Below the pieces are notes generated by a model. That model was given only the letters and a program-made list of their open reading frames with translations. It ran no database searches and was not told the DNA's origin. Positions 57,164-64,000 of a stretch of DNA of 64,000 nt are shown piece after piece. Numbering within the stretch: position 1 is the first letter of the stretch; each line of letters begins with the position of its first letter. The position numbers and the translations under genes were made by a program. Source of the DNA: Planctomycetia bacterium (GTDB lineage Bacteria > Planctomycetota > Phycisphaerae > UBA1845 > UTPLA1); assembly GCA_015200345.1 (NCBI GenBank), contig CP054187.1:124001-188000 (forward strand). Reading direction: 5' to 3'.

Positions 57164-58000
57164 ATGAAAAAGTATATGCTGCTGGGGCTGGTGTGTGGCG
57201 TCGCGGTCGCGTTGACGACTGTCCGCGCGCAGGCGGACAACGAGAAAGGGACGGCCGTCATCAAGGGCAAGGTCGTGTATGACGGGGCGGCACCGGCGAC
57301 GAAGGGACTGCCACCGATGAGCGCGGATCCGGTTTGCGCCAAGGCGCATACCAAGCCGCAGCCCGACCAGGGCACAATTGTTTACGCAAAGCAGGGCAAT
57401 ACGATCCCGTATGCGTTTGTCTATGTGAAGAGCGGGCTGAAGGGCAAGTACGACGCGCCGAAGGATCCGGTCGTGCTGGATCAGAAGGGCTGCATGTATC
57501 ACCCGCACGTGTTCGGCATGGTCGCCGGCCAGCCGATTGAGATCAAGAACAGCGATCCGACGAACCACAACATCCACTCGCAGCCGAAGAAGAACACCGA
57601 GTTCAACTTTGCACAGGCCAATGCCGGCATGGTGAAGAAGCTCGAGGGCAAGGACACGTTCACGAAGCCGGAGATCATGATCAAAATCAAGTGCGACGTG
57701 CACGCGTGGATGTCGAGCTATTGCGGCGTCGTCTCGAATCCGTTTTTCGCGGTGACCAAGTCGCACGAAGACACCCAGACCGAATCGGAGCGCGGCACGT
57801 TCGAGATTAAGGAACTGCCGGCCGGCGATTACGAACTGGAAGCCTGGCATGAGAACTTTGGCAGCACGACCGTCAAGGTCAGTGTCAAAGACGGCGAGAC
57901 CAAGGAGGTCGAGATCAAGTTGAGCGGCAAGCGCGGCGAGGTGCCGGCCGCCCGCGAAGTGATTCTCTCCTCGGCTGCCGACAAGGTTGAGAAGCTGTAA
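57164..58000 (+). CDS. Exported cupredoxin-like protein with regulatory beta domain
   Basis: 278 residues with GAGGAG before the start, signal peptide MKKYMLLGLVCGVAVALTTV and cleavage near RAQA. The mature part has a blue-copper-like pattern: CMYHPHVFGMVAGQPIEIKN, SDPTNHNIHSQPK (His) and CDVHAWMSSYCGVV (Cys, His, Met), then a beta-sandwich resembling carboxypeptidase-regulatory domains (GTFEIKELPAGDYELEAWHE). It may be a periplasmic copper electron carrier to the oxidase or a copper chaperone for it. It is the first gene of the oxidase block. Confidence 0.8.
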   Translation: MKKYMLLGLVCGVAVALTTVRAQADNEKGTAVIKGKVVYDGAAPATKGLPPMSADPVCAKAHTKPQPDQGTIVYAKQGNTIPYAFVYVKSGLKGKYDAPKDPVVLDQKGCMYHPHVFGMVAGQPIEIKNSDPTNHNIHSQPKKNTEFNFAQANAGMVKKLEGKDTFTKPEIMIKIKCDVHAWMSSYCGVVSNPFFAVTKSHEDTQTESERGTFEIKELPAGDYELEAWHENFGSTTVKVSVKDGETKEVEIKLSGKRGEVPAAREVILSSAADKVEKL

Positions 58001-58136
58001 GACAGGTTTGTGGATGAACGGACCGTGGCGGGGTTGATGTCCAGCCTCGCCACGAATTCATCGGGTGGAGGCGTGCATCCGGCATTCGCACCGAGCGCGA
58101 ACGGAGTCGCCCAGTCCATCCCCGCAGGGAGACGCG

Positions 58137-59138
58137 ATGTACGGATTGCTTGCGCAGGTGAATTACGGCAACTGGCTTCCCCCGCAGTTGACCCATCACG
58201 GCGGCGGGGTCGATGTCCTGATTGACACGCTGCACGTGTTCATGCTTCTGATCTTCGTTCCGTGGGCGCTTTTCTTTGCCTACTGCCTGCTGAAGTACCG
58301 CTCGCGCAGCGGGCACTCCGCCACGTATACGCCGATCAAGGCCAAGCTGTCTAAATACGCCGAGATTGCGGTAGCAGGTTTCGAAGTGGTCCTGCTCGTG
58401 GGCTTCTCCTACCCCGTCTGGGCGGAGTACAAAAACGCGCCGCCCGCGCCCGACAAACGAACGGAAATCCGCGTGATCGGTGAGCAGTTCCAGTGGGACT
58501 TCCATTACCCCGGACCCGACGGCAAGTTCGGCCGCACCAACGCGAAGCTCATTTCGGCAAGCAACACGATCGGCCTGGATGACAGCGACCCTGCCGCCGC
58601 AGACGACATCGTTCGCGTCAATGAGTTTTACCTTCCCACTGGTCGAGACATTTATCTACGTCTGACGTCCAAGGATGTGATTCACAGTTTCGACATCCCG
58701 ACGATGCGGGTGAAGCAGGACGTGATCCCCGGCATGGAGATTCCCATCTGGTTCAAGGTGAACGAGGGCGTCACGTCCGACAAGCTCCGCGAACAGATGA
58801 CGCGCCGCGTGCCGATCACCGCGGCCAACTGGTACAAACTGCGGCACCTCGTCGCATCGGAAGATCACAAGAGCAAGTCCGGCGAGGTCGTCCTCGCGAA
58901 GGGCGCCGACCTGGGCCTGACGCATCAGGCAGGAACCGAGACCATCGAAAAACTGGCCAAGGCCGGCGTTACCGAACTGGTGCTTCAGCCGCGTGAGCCG
59001 CTCGAGGTGATTTGTGCGCAGCTCTGCGGCAACAGCCATTTCAAGATGAAGGCCATGATCAAGGCACAAACATCCGACGAGTTCGACGCCTGGGTCGCCG
59101 AGGCCTCCAAGAAGGTCGAATTCACAACTGATTTTTAG
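58137..59138 (+). CDS. ctaC: Cytochrome c oxidase subunit II (CuA subunit) with extra loop
   Basis: 333 residues with AGGGAG before ATG 58137. Two membrane helices (VFMLLIFVPWALFFAYCLLK and IAVAGFEVVLLVGFSYPVW) are followed by the CuA domain: QFQWDFHYPG, VIHSFDIPTMRVKQDVIPGM and the CuA loop ICAQLCGNSHFKM (Cys, Cys, His, Met; usual CSELCG here is CAQLCG). Between IPIWFKVNEG and ICAQLC lies an insertion of ~75 residues (REQMTRRVPITAANWYK ...), absent in textbook subunit II. It receives electrons from cytochrome c or the cupredoxin. Confidence 0.95.
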   Translation: MYGLLAQVNYGNWLPPQLTHHGGGVDVLIDTLHVFMLLIFVPWALFFAYCLLKYRSRSGHSATYTPIKAKLSKYAEIAVAGFEVVLLVGFSYPVWAEYKNAPPAPDKRTEIRVIGEQFQWDFHYPGPDGKFGRTNAKLISASNTIGLDDSDPAAADDIVRVNEFYLPTGRDIYLRLTSKDVIHSFDIPTMRVKQDVIPGMEIPIWFKVNEGVTSDKLREQMTRRVPITAANWYKLRHLVASEDHKSKSGEVVLAKGADLGLTHQAGTETIEKLAKAGVTELVLQPREPLEVICAQLCGNSHFKMKAMIKAQTSDEFDAWVAEASKKVEFTTDF

Positions 59139-59159
59139 CCAATCAAGGACTTGCAGACC

Positions 59160-60971
59160 ATGGCAACTAGCGCTCACGCATCCGCCCCGGCCCGTCCGCA
59201 CGGCAAGCCGCATGTCCCGGGCGAGCCGCACGGCGGCCACCATCACGGTCACCACGAACACGACCTGCCCTTCTGGCGGAAGTACATCTTCTCCGTGGAC
59301 CACAAGGTCATCGGCGTGCAGTACGCCGTCACCGCGCTCGTGTTTCTCTTTTTCGGCTTCAGCCTCATGATGGCGATGCGCTGGCAGCTCGCCTATCCCG
59401 GCCAGCCGATCCCGATCATCGGCAAGTTTCTTAGCAGCGCGATCGCTGACAACGGCGTTCTTTCCGGCGACGGCTACAACGCCTTCGGTGCCATGCACGG
59501 CACGATCATGGTGTTTCTCGCCATCGTGCCACTGGGCGTCGGCGGGTTCGGAAACTACGTGCTGCCGCTGCAAATCGGCGCGCCCGACATGGCCTTCCCT
59601 CGGCTGAACATGGCCAGCTACTGGGTCTATCTTCCCGGCGGCATCATCATGCTCGCCAGCTTTTTCATGAAGGGGGGCGCCGCCGCCAACGGCTGGACGT
59701 CCTACGCGCCGCTCTCGGTCATCGCCATCAACGGGCAGACGGTCTGGCTGCTCGGCATGGTGTTCCTCATCACGTCCTCGCTGCTCGGCTCGGTGAACTT
59801 CATCGTGACGACGGTCCAGTTGCGGGCGAAGGGCTTGAGTTTCATGCGCCTGCCGTTCTTTGTCTGGGCGCAGCTGGTCACGTCGTTCCTGCTGCTGCTC
59901 GCTTTTCCGCCGCTGGAAGCCGCAGCCGTCCTGCAACTGATGGATCGCGTGGCCGGCACGAGCTTTTTCATGCCCGAGGGCCTGGTCGTCAGCGGCGTCG
60001 TGCAGAACCAGATCGCCGGCGGCGGCAGCCCGCTGCTTTGGCAGCACCTGTTCTGGTTCCTGGCGCACCCGGAGGTGTACGTGCTGATCCTCCCCGCGCT
60101 GGGTATCGTCTCCGAAGTCATAGCCAACAACACGCGCAAGCCGCTCTGGGGCTATCGGTCGCTTGTCTATTCGGCCATGTTCCTGGGCTTCATGTCGTTC
60201 ATCGTGTGGGCGCACCACATGTTCATGACCGGCATGGGCACGACCTTGAGCACGTTCTTCCAGGCGACGACGATGATCATCTCCGTGCCGTCCGTCGTCA
60301 TTTTGACTTGTCTGATATTGAGTTTGTACGGTGCGGCGATTCGCTTCACGGTGCCGATGCTCTTTGCGCTGGCCTTCCTGCCGATGTTCGCCATTGGCGG
60401 ATTGACCGGCCTGCCGCTGGGATTGACCGCGTCGGACATTCACCTGCATGACACGTATTACGTCATTGGACACTTCCATTACGTCGTCGCGCCGGGAACG
60501 ATCTTTGCCATGTTCGCCGGCATTTACTACTGGTTCCCGAAGGTGACCGGTCGACGGATGAACGATTTCCTCGGCAAGCTGCACTTCTGGCCCAGCTTCC
60601 TTTTTATGAACGTGGTCTTCATGCCCATGTTCTTCCAGGGCATGGCCGGCCTGCTTCGCCGGCAATACGACCAGACGGAGCAATTACACGGCTCGCTGGC
60701 ACACGGCCTGACGACGATGTCATCGTGGGGCGCGTGGATGCTGGGGCTGGCGCAATTGCCGTTCATCATTAATTTCTTCTGGAGCATGGTCGCCGGGAAG
60801 AAGGTGGGGGCGAATCCGTGGGAGGCGACCACGCTCGAGTGGGCTGCGCCTTCGCCGCCGCCGCACGGCAATTTCGAATCGGTGCCGGTCGTTCACTGCG
60901 GCCCGTATGAGTACAGCGTTCCCGGCAAGAAAAACGACTACTGTCCACAACACGTGGCGCTGGAGGCTTGA
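59160..60971 (+). CDS. ctaD: Cytochrome c oxidase subunit I (A-type haem-copper oxidase)
   Basis: 603 residues, 12 helices. The start is ATG 59160 (AAGGA upstream), after a His-rich cytoplasmic N-terminus (GEPHGGHHHGHHEHD). Active site HPEVYVLILP (CuB His, cross-linked Tyr, Glu of the A1-type D channel), CuB pair WAHHMF, haem ligands in AMHGTIMVF and the HDTYYVIGHFHYV signature. The D-channel NxxxN-like part (FGNYVLPLQIGAPDMAFPRLN) and the K-channel Ser/Thr/Lys region are typical. It reduces O2 to water and pumps protons. Confidence 0.97.
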   Translation: MATSAHASAPARPHGKPHVPGEPHGGHHHGHHEHDLPFWRKYIFSVDHKVIGVQYAVTALVFLFFGFSLMMAMRWQLAYPGQPIPIIGKFLSSAIADNGVLSGDGYNAFGAMHGTIMVFLAIVPLGVGGFGNYVLPLQIGAPDMAFPRLNMASYWVYLPGGIIMLASFFMKGGAAANGWTSYAPLSVIAINGQTVWLLGMVFLITSSLLGSVNFIVTTVQLRAKGLSFMRLPFFVWAQLVTSFLLLLAFPPLEAAAVLQLMDRVAGTSFFMPEGLVVSGVVQNQIAGGGSPLLWQHLFWFLAHPEVYVLILPALGIVSEVIANNTRKPLWGYRSLVYSAMFLGFMSFIVWAHHMFMTGMGTTLSTFFQATTMIISVPSVVILTCLILSLYGAAIRFTVPMLFALAFLPMFAIGGLTGLPLGLTASDIHLHDTYYVIGHFHYVVAPGTIFAMFAGIYYWFPKVTGRRMNDFLGKLHFWPSFLFMNVVFMPMFFQGMAGLLRRQYDQTEQLHGSLAHGLTTMSSWGAWMLGLAQLPFIINFFWSMVAGKKVGANPWEATTLEWAAPSPPPHGNFESVPVVHCGPYEYSVPGKKNDYCPQHVALEA

Positions 60972-60973
60972 AC

Positions 60974-61771
60974 TTGTCCGCAGTCGCGATTCCTCATGAC
61001 ATGGATGCCCATCCCGTTACCGGGATGTACAACGGCAAGTTCGGCCTGTGGCTGTTTCTCGCCAGCGAAGTGATGCTGTTCGGAGCGTTGTTCAGCAGCT
61101 ACGTCCTGCTGCGTGTCGGCGCGCCCGAGGGCACGTGGCCGCACCGGGGCGATGAGATCCTCAACGTCTGGCTGGCGTGTTTTAACACGGTCGTGCTGAT
61201 TACGTCTTCGGTAACGATGGTGCTTTCGTGGGCGCAGCTCAAGATGCACAATCTGTCCAAAGGCCTGACGTGGCTGACGGTGACGTTCCTGCTGGCGGGC
61301 ACGTTTCTCGTCGTGAAGTACTTTGAATACAAGGACAAGTTCCACCATCACATGGTCGTGACGGTGGAGCCGGTGGAGGTTCACGGTGAGGGCATCACGC
61401 GCGTCACCGGCCACATCACCGAAGAGACCGAAGACCACGTGAAGATTTCACCCGACGCCAAGAAGGGCGAACACGGCGTGGCTGCGGCGCACGCCGAGGC
61501 GATCACCATTCCGCGATCCAACATCGTGCGCGTGACGAACTTCGGCCCTCGGCACAGCAACTTCCTCGGCATTTACTTCACCCTGACCGGCCTGCACGGG
61601 TTGCACATTGTCGGCGGCATGGTGGTGATTCTGTATTTCATTGTCCGCGGAAAGAGCCAATGGCAGTGGAACGCCGAGAAATTCACCAACCGAATTGAAT
61701 GCACCGGTCTGTATTGGCACTTTGTCGACTTGGTCTGGATCTTCCTCTTCCCGGTTCTATACCTGCTTTAG
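60974..61771 (+). CDS. ctaE: Cytochrome c oxidase subunit III with polar insertion
   Basis: 265 residues starting at TTG 60974 (GGAGG 7-11 nt upstream; a TTG at 60968 would be too close). Helices GLWLFLASEVMLFGALFSSY, LACFNTVVLITSSVTMVLSW and the C-terminal CTGLYWHFVDLVWIFLFPVL identify COX3. Between helices IV and V is a ~65-residue polar insertion (MVVTVEPVEVHGEGITRVTG ... PRSNIVRVTNFGP) that is not part of the standard fold. Together with subunits I, II and IV it forms the oxidase core. Confidence 0.92.
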   Translation: MSAVAIPHDMDAHPVTGMYNGKFGLWLFLASEVMLFGALFSSYVLLRVGAPEGTWPHRGDEILNVWLACFNTVVLITSSVTMVLSWAQLKMHNLSKGLTWLTVTFLLAGTFLVVKYFEYKDKFHHHMVVTVEPVEVHGEGITRVTGHITEETEDHVKISPDAKKGEHGVAAAHAEAITIPRSNIVRVTNFGPRHSNFLGIYFTLTGLHGLHIVGGMVVILYFIVRGKSQWQWNAEKFTNRIECTGLYWHFVDLVWIFLFPVLYLL

Positions 61772-61780
61772 GAGTGCCCC

Positions 61781-62089
61781 ATGAGCGGCTCGTCCGTAGA
61801 AGAAATCCAAAAACACGTTCGCGTGTACCTCGGCGTGTTCCTCGCGCTGCTGGTGCTGACGGGCGTGACCGTCGGGGTGGCCGAGCTTCACTTTCTGACG
61901 ACGACGCAGGCGATCATCGTCGCGCTGGTCGTCGCTTCGGTGAAGGCGTCGCTCGTGGCGTGCTATTTCATGCACCTGATCTCCGAGCGCGGCATGATCT
62001 TCTGGATTATTGGCATCTGCGCGCTGTTTTTTGTGGCGCTGCTGTTGCTGCCCGTGATTACCGAGGCCGGCAACGTGAGGGTGAGGTAG
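61781..62089 (+). CDS. Prokaryotic cytochrome c oxidase subunit IV (CyoD-like)
   Basis: A 102-residue three-helix protein: MSGSSVEEIQKHVRVYLGVF, then VGVAELHFLTTTQAIIVALV and ASLVACYFMHLISERGMIFW, the family signature KASLVAxYFMHL. It is the small integral subunit at the end of COX operons and stabilises the complex. AGGAG lies before the ATG, 9 nt after subunit III. Confidence 0.9.
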   Translation: MSGSSVEEIQKHVRVYLGVFLALLVLTGVTVGVAELHFLTTTQAIIVALVVASVKASLVACYFMHLISERGMIFWIIGICALFFVALLLLPVITEAGNVRVR

Positions 62090-62091
62090 CC

Positions 62092-62298
62092 ATGTCGCTG
62101 ACGGCGTTTCATGTGTTTTTCATCATCGCATGCCTCGTGCTCGGCCTGGGCGTCGGCGTGTGGGGCGTGCGCGATTACTCGTCGACCGGTGAGCAAACCT
62201 CGTTGTATCTCGCTGCCGGCTCGTTTTGCGGCGCAGTGCTTCTGGCGGTGTACGGAAGCTGGTTCCTGCGAAAGATCCGCCGAATGACAACGGCGTGA
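62092..62298 (+). CDS. Two-helix membrane microprotein of the oxidase operon
   Basis: A 68-residue product (MSLTAFHVFFIIACLVLGLG) starts two bases after subunit IV with AGGTAG upstream. Two membrane helices (~5-23 and ~40-60) flank a short polar loop (GVRDYSSTGEQTS), ending in a basic RKIRRM. It is likely an accessory oxidase subunit; similar small proteins follow COX IV in planctomycete-type operons, as far as I recall. No family name assigned. Confidence 0.75.
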   Translation: MSLTAFHVFFIIACLVLGLGVGVWGVRDYSSTGEQTSLYLAAGSFCGAVLLAVYGSWFLRKIRRMTTA

Positions 62299-62319
62299 GG
62301 CATTGGGTGGGTGCGTTCG

Positions 62320-62580
62320 ATGAAGCGTTTCACGGCCATGCTTAGCGGCATCCTGATCGCCTGCTCGGCGAATGAGGCGATGGCCTGCGCCGTCTGCCAG
62401 GGCAATCGCGATTCGCAACTGGTCAAGGGCGCCGAGTCCGGTGTGTTGACACTTGTCTTTGTGACCTACGGGCTGCTCATCGGCATGGCCGGCATCTGCA
62501 CGATGTGGGCCTTGCGCGCTCGCCGGCTTCGTATACAGGAGTTGTCACAGAACGATCACGCGGGGGGCGCCGCATCATGA
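62320..62580 (+). CDS. Small exported membrane protein with CxxC motif, oxidase operon
   Basis: From ATG 62320 (a GTG at 62311 is an alternative) comes an 86-residue protein: signal-like start (MKRFTAMLSGILIACSANEA), then ACAVCQGNRDSQLVKGAESG with a CxxC motif, and a membrane helix (VLTLVFVTYGLLIGMAGICTM) before a basic tail. The CxxC outside the membrane may bind copper or haem or form a disulphide, as in oxidase assembly factors. The stop overlaps the ctaA start. Confidence 0.75.
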   Translation: MKRFTAMLSGILIACSANEAMACAVCQGNRDSQLVKGAESGVLTLVFVTYGLLIGMAGICTMWALRARRLRIQELSQNDHAGGAAS

Positions 62581-63692
62581 CGCACGCCCCGGCTCAAACA
62601 GCCTCTCCATCCGCCGCGACGTTTCGCCGCGGCCTGCATCGCTATTGCGTCCTGCTCGCGCTGTGCGTCCTCGGCCTGATCGCCGCAGGCGGCATGGTCA
62701 CCAGCACCGGCAGCGGCCTGTCCGTGCCCGATTGGCCGACCAGCTACGGTTACAACATGTTCACCTTTCCGCCCTCGAAGTGGACCGGCGGGATTTTCTA
62801 CGAACACACGCACCGCCTGATTGCTTCGACGGTCGGCCTGCTCACGATCGGGCTGGCGATCTGGATGCACCGGTGTGAAGCGCGTCGCTGGGTTCGGCGG
62901 CTGTCGTATTTCGCGCTCGCGCTGGTCATCGTGCAGGGCATCCTCGGCGGCCTCACGGTGAAGTTCCTCCTGCCGACGCCGATCTCGGTGTTTCATGGCT
63001 GCCTCGCGCAAGCGTTTCTGTGCGTCATCACGGCACTGTCGGTATTCACCTCGCGCCGATGGCTTGAGGACGATGCGAGCAAGGTGACGACGGGTCGTTT
63101 GGTCCGGGTGAACACGTCGCCCTCCTGGCCGCTTCCGCGATTGACTGTCGTGTGCGTCGCGGTGGTGTTCTTTCAGCTTGTGATCGGGGCGATCATGCGC
63201 CATACACAGAGCGGGCTGGCTGTTCCCGACTTTCCGCTCGCCTACGGTCGCGTGCTGCCCTCACTGGATGACGCCAGCATCGCTGCTTACAACGAAACGC
63301 GCATCTGGAATTACCAGTTACCGGCCGTTACGAAATCACAGATCGTTTGGAACCTGTCTCATCGGGTCGGCGCGTTGCTTGTGACGTTGCTGCTGACTGC
63401 GGCCTCCGTCATCGCTTGGCGCCGCCACCGTGGCGTTGTTCCGCTCGTTCGGCCGGCAATCGCGATGCCCCTATTGTTGTTGGTTCAAGTTGCGCTGGGC
63501 GCGATGACGATCTGGTCAGGCCGCCATCCACTGCTGGCCACGGCACATGTGGCGGTTGGTGCCGCGACGCTGGCGACGACTTTGATCCTGATGCTATGGA
63601 GCCGCCGATTGCTGCAAGTTGTGCCGCATTGCATCGCGCGGCGCAATGAACCATTGCGCACGTCGGTTGCCGTCGCAGGGGTGCGTTCATGA
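62577..63692 (+). CDS. ctaA: Haem A synthase CtaA/COX15
   Basis: 371 residues starting at ATG 62577 (ATGA overlap). Eight hydrophobic helices and two related halves: GLIAAGGMVTSTGSGLSVPDWPTSYG with FYEHTHRLIAS (His in EHxHR), and LVIGAIMRHTQSGLAVPDFPLAYG with NLSHRVGALLV. The His pairs bind haem. CtaA oxidises the C8 methyl of haem O to give haem A for the oxidase encoded upstream. Coupled to ctaB (ATGA overlap). Confidence 0.95.
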   Translation: MTHAPAQTASPSAATFRRGLHRYCVLLALCVLGLIAAGGMVTSTGSGLSVPDWPTSYGYNMFTFPPSKWTGGIFYEHTHRLIASTVGLLTIGLAIWMHRCEARRWVRRLSYFALALVIVQGILGGLTVKFLLPTPISVFHGCLAQAFLCVITALSVFTSRRWLEDDASKVTTGRLVRVNTSPSWPLPRLTVVCVAVVFFQLVIGAIMRHTQSGLAVPDFPLAYGRVLPSLDDASIAAYNETRIWNYQLPAVTKSQIVWNLSHRVGALLVTLLLTAASVIAWRRHRGVVPLVRPAIAMPLLLLVQVALGAMTIWSGRHPLLATAHVAVGAATLATTLILMLWSRRLLQVVPHCIARRNEPLRTSVAVAGVRS

Positions 63693-64000
63693 AAAAGGTG
63701 CTCAAGCATCCCGACCATTCCGGCGGGGGGTCGGCGGCGGCCGTGCCGGTGGATGCGTCGCTGGGCTCGCTGCTTCGCCGGCGCGCGGCGGACTTCTGCG
63801 AATTGGCGAAGCTTCGCATCAGCATCCTGGTGCTGCTGGTGACGGCAATCGGTTACTGCGTGGCGGGGGACTCACCGATTGACTCGGTCCGCCTGCTTCA
63901 CACGCTGCTCGGCACCGGCTTGGTCGCGATCGCCGCGAACACTTTGAACCAGGTCTGGGAGCGGCGTTACGACGCGATGATGCATCGCACGCGCAATCGG
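63689..64000 (+). CDS. ctaB: Protohaem IX farnesyltransferase (haem O synthase), 3' end beyond the window
   Basis: The frame starts at ATG 63689, overlapping the ctaA stop, and is open to base 64000 (104 residues). It begins MKKVLKHPDHSGGGSAAAVP, has a first membrane helix (ISILVLLVTAIGYCVAG), and the UbiA-type prenyl-diphosphate site NTLNQVWERRYDAMMHRTRN, where N-x-x-x-(E)xxxD-x-x-M-x-R-T is the COX10 signature. It farnesylates haem B to haem O, the substrate of CtaA. Confidence 0.95.
   Translation, partial: MKKVLKHPDHSGGGSAAAVPVDASLGSLLRRRAADFCELAKLRISILVLLVTAIGYCVAGDSPIDSVRLLHTLLGTGLVAIAANTLNQVWERRYDAMMHRTRNR

Noticed and set aside
58656..60683. 675-residue minus-strand frame opposite COX I and COX II
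   Set aside because: Shadow of highly conserved oxidase subunits; composition dominated by His, Arg, Asp and Glu.
1..64000. Prophage, insertion sequence or integrative element
   Set aside because: No integrase, transposase, phage structural gene or attachment-site duplication at the tRNA-Ser was found; the sequence after the tRNA 3' end is not repeated elsewhere in the window as far as I can see.

Overview
This window reads as one piece of a GC-rich bacterial chromosome, most probably from a planctomycete (Planctomycetota, perhaps Phycisphaerae or a relative). Supporting signs are a Ser/Thr kinase with an MJ0042-type zinc ribbon, a PEP-CTERM exported protein, a DUF5989-like microprotein, a ferredoxin-Rieske fusion next to a split cytochrome b and a giant multihaem cytochrome, and a rare-type ACP/dehydratase/ketosynthase cluster. 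The phylum assignment is inference from gene content. There is no rRNA, CRISPR array, integrase or insertion sequence, and one tRNA (tRNA-Ser, anticodon GCT).

Layout, 1-15 kb: a truncated SLC13-type transporter with a DUF5989-like microprotein (minus strand), purE, a Sua5-type threonylcarbamoyl-AMP synthase, tRNA-Ser, a fatty-acid desaturase, a MoxR/Mg-chelatase-like AAA ATPase (minus), and a two-gene 3-hydroxyanthranilate module (dioxygenase plus ACMSD decarboxylase). Then comes a compact lipid/polyketide-like cluster (7.9-12.1 kb): two hot-dog dehydratases, a long ACP, a ketosynthase homologue that has lost its whole catalytic triad (chain-length-factor-like) and an intact ketosynthase. A SulP transporter overlaps a beta-carbonic anhydrase on the minus strand, probably for bicarbonate handling.

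15-35 kb: a small secreted protein with its own terminator, metH downstream of threonine aldolase, tsaB, an STAS protein, an amidohydrolase, a lipoprotein alpha/beta hydrolase with a Cys nucleophile, a decayed lyase/FN3 pseudogene behind a strong promoter, a PEP-CTERM protein, a SMUG-type uracil-DNA glycosylase, a membrane DnaJ protein, and an aroDE - phosphoesterase - aroK - prepilin peptidase run ending in an OmpA-like lipoprotein and a HisH-like pseudoenzyme.

35-48 kb: a minus-strand run pabB-pabC-nif3-ppi-kinase (folate precursor synthesis, then protein folding and signalling), two plus-strand membrane proteins (one with an HTH domain), and two neighbouring exported proteins whose promoter and signal-peptide DNA is almost identical while the mature proteins are strongly diverged. 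A DegT/DnrJ sugar aminotransferase closes this part.

48-64 kb is a respiratory island, all on the plus strand: a HEAT-repeat membrane protein, ferredoxin-Rieske fusion, split cytochrome b (b6-like and a long subunit-IV-like part), a 1479-residue octahaem cytochrome c, a cupredoxin-like protein, cytochrome c oxidase subunits II, I, III and IV, two small membrane proteins, haem A synthase (ctaA) and the start of haem O synthase (ctaB). A perfect CRP/FNR-family palindrome lies 38 nt before the first gene. The genes would together carry electrons from (mena)quinol through the Rieske/b complex and its multihaem cytochrome to an A-type oxidase, and make the oxidase's haem.
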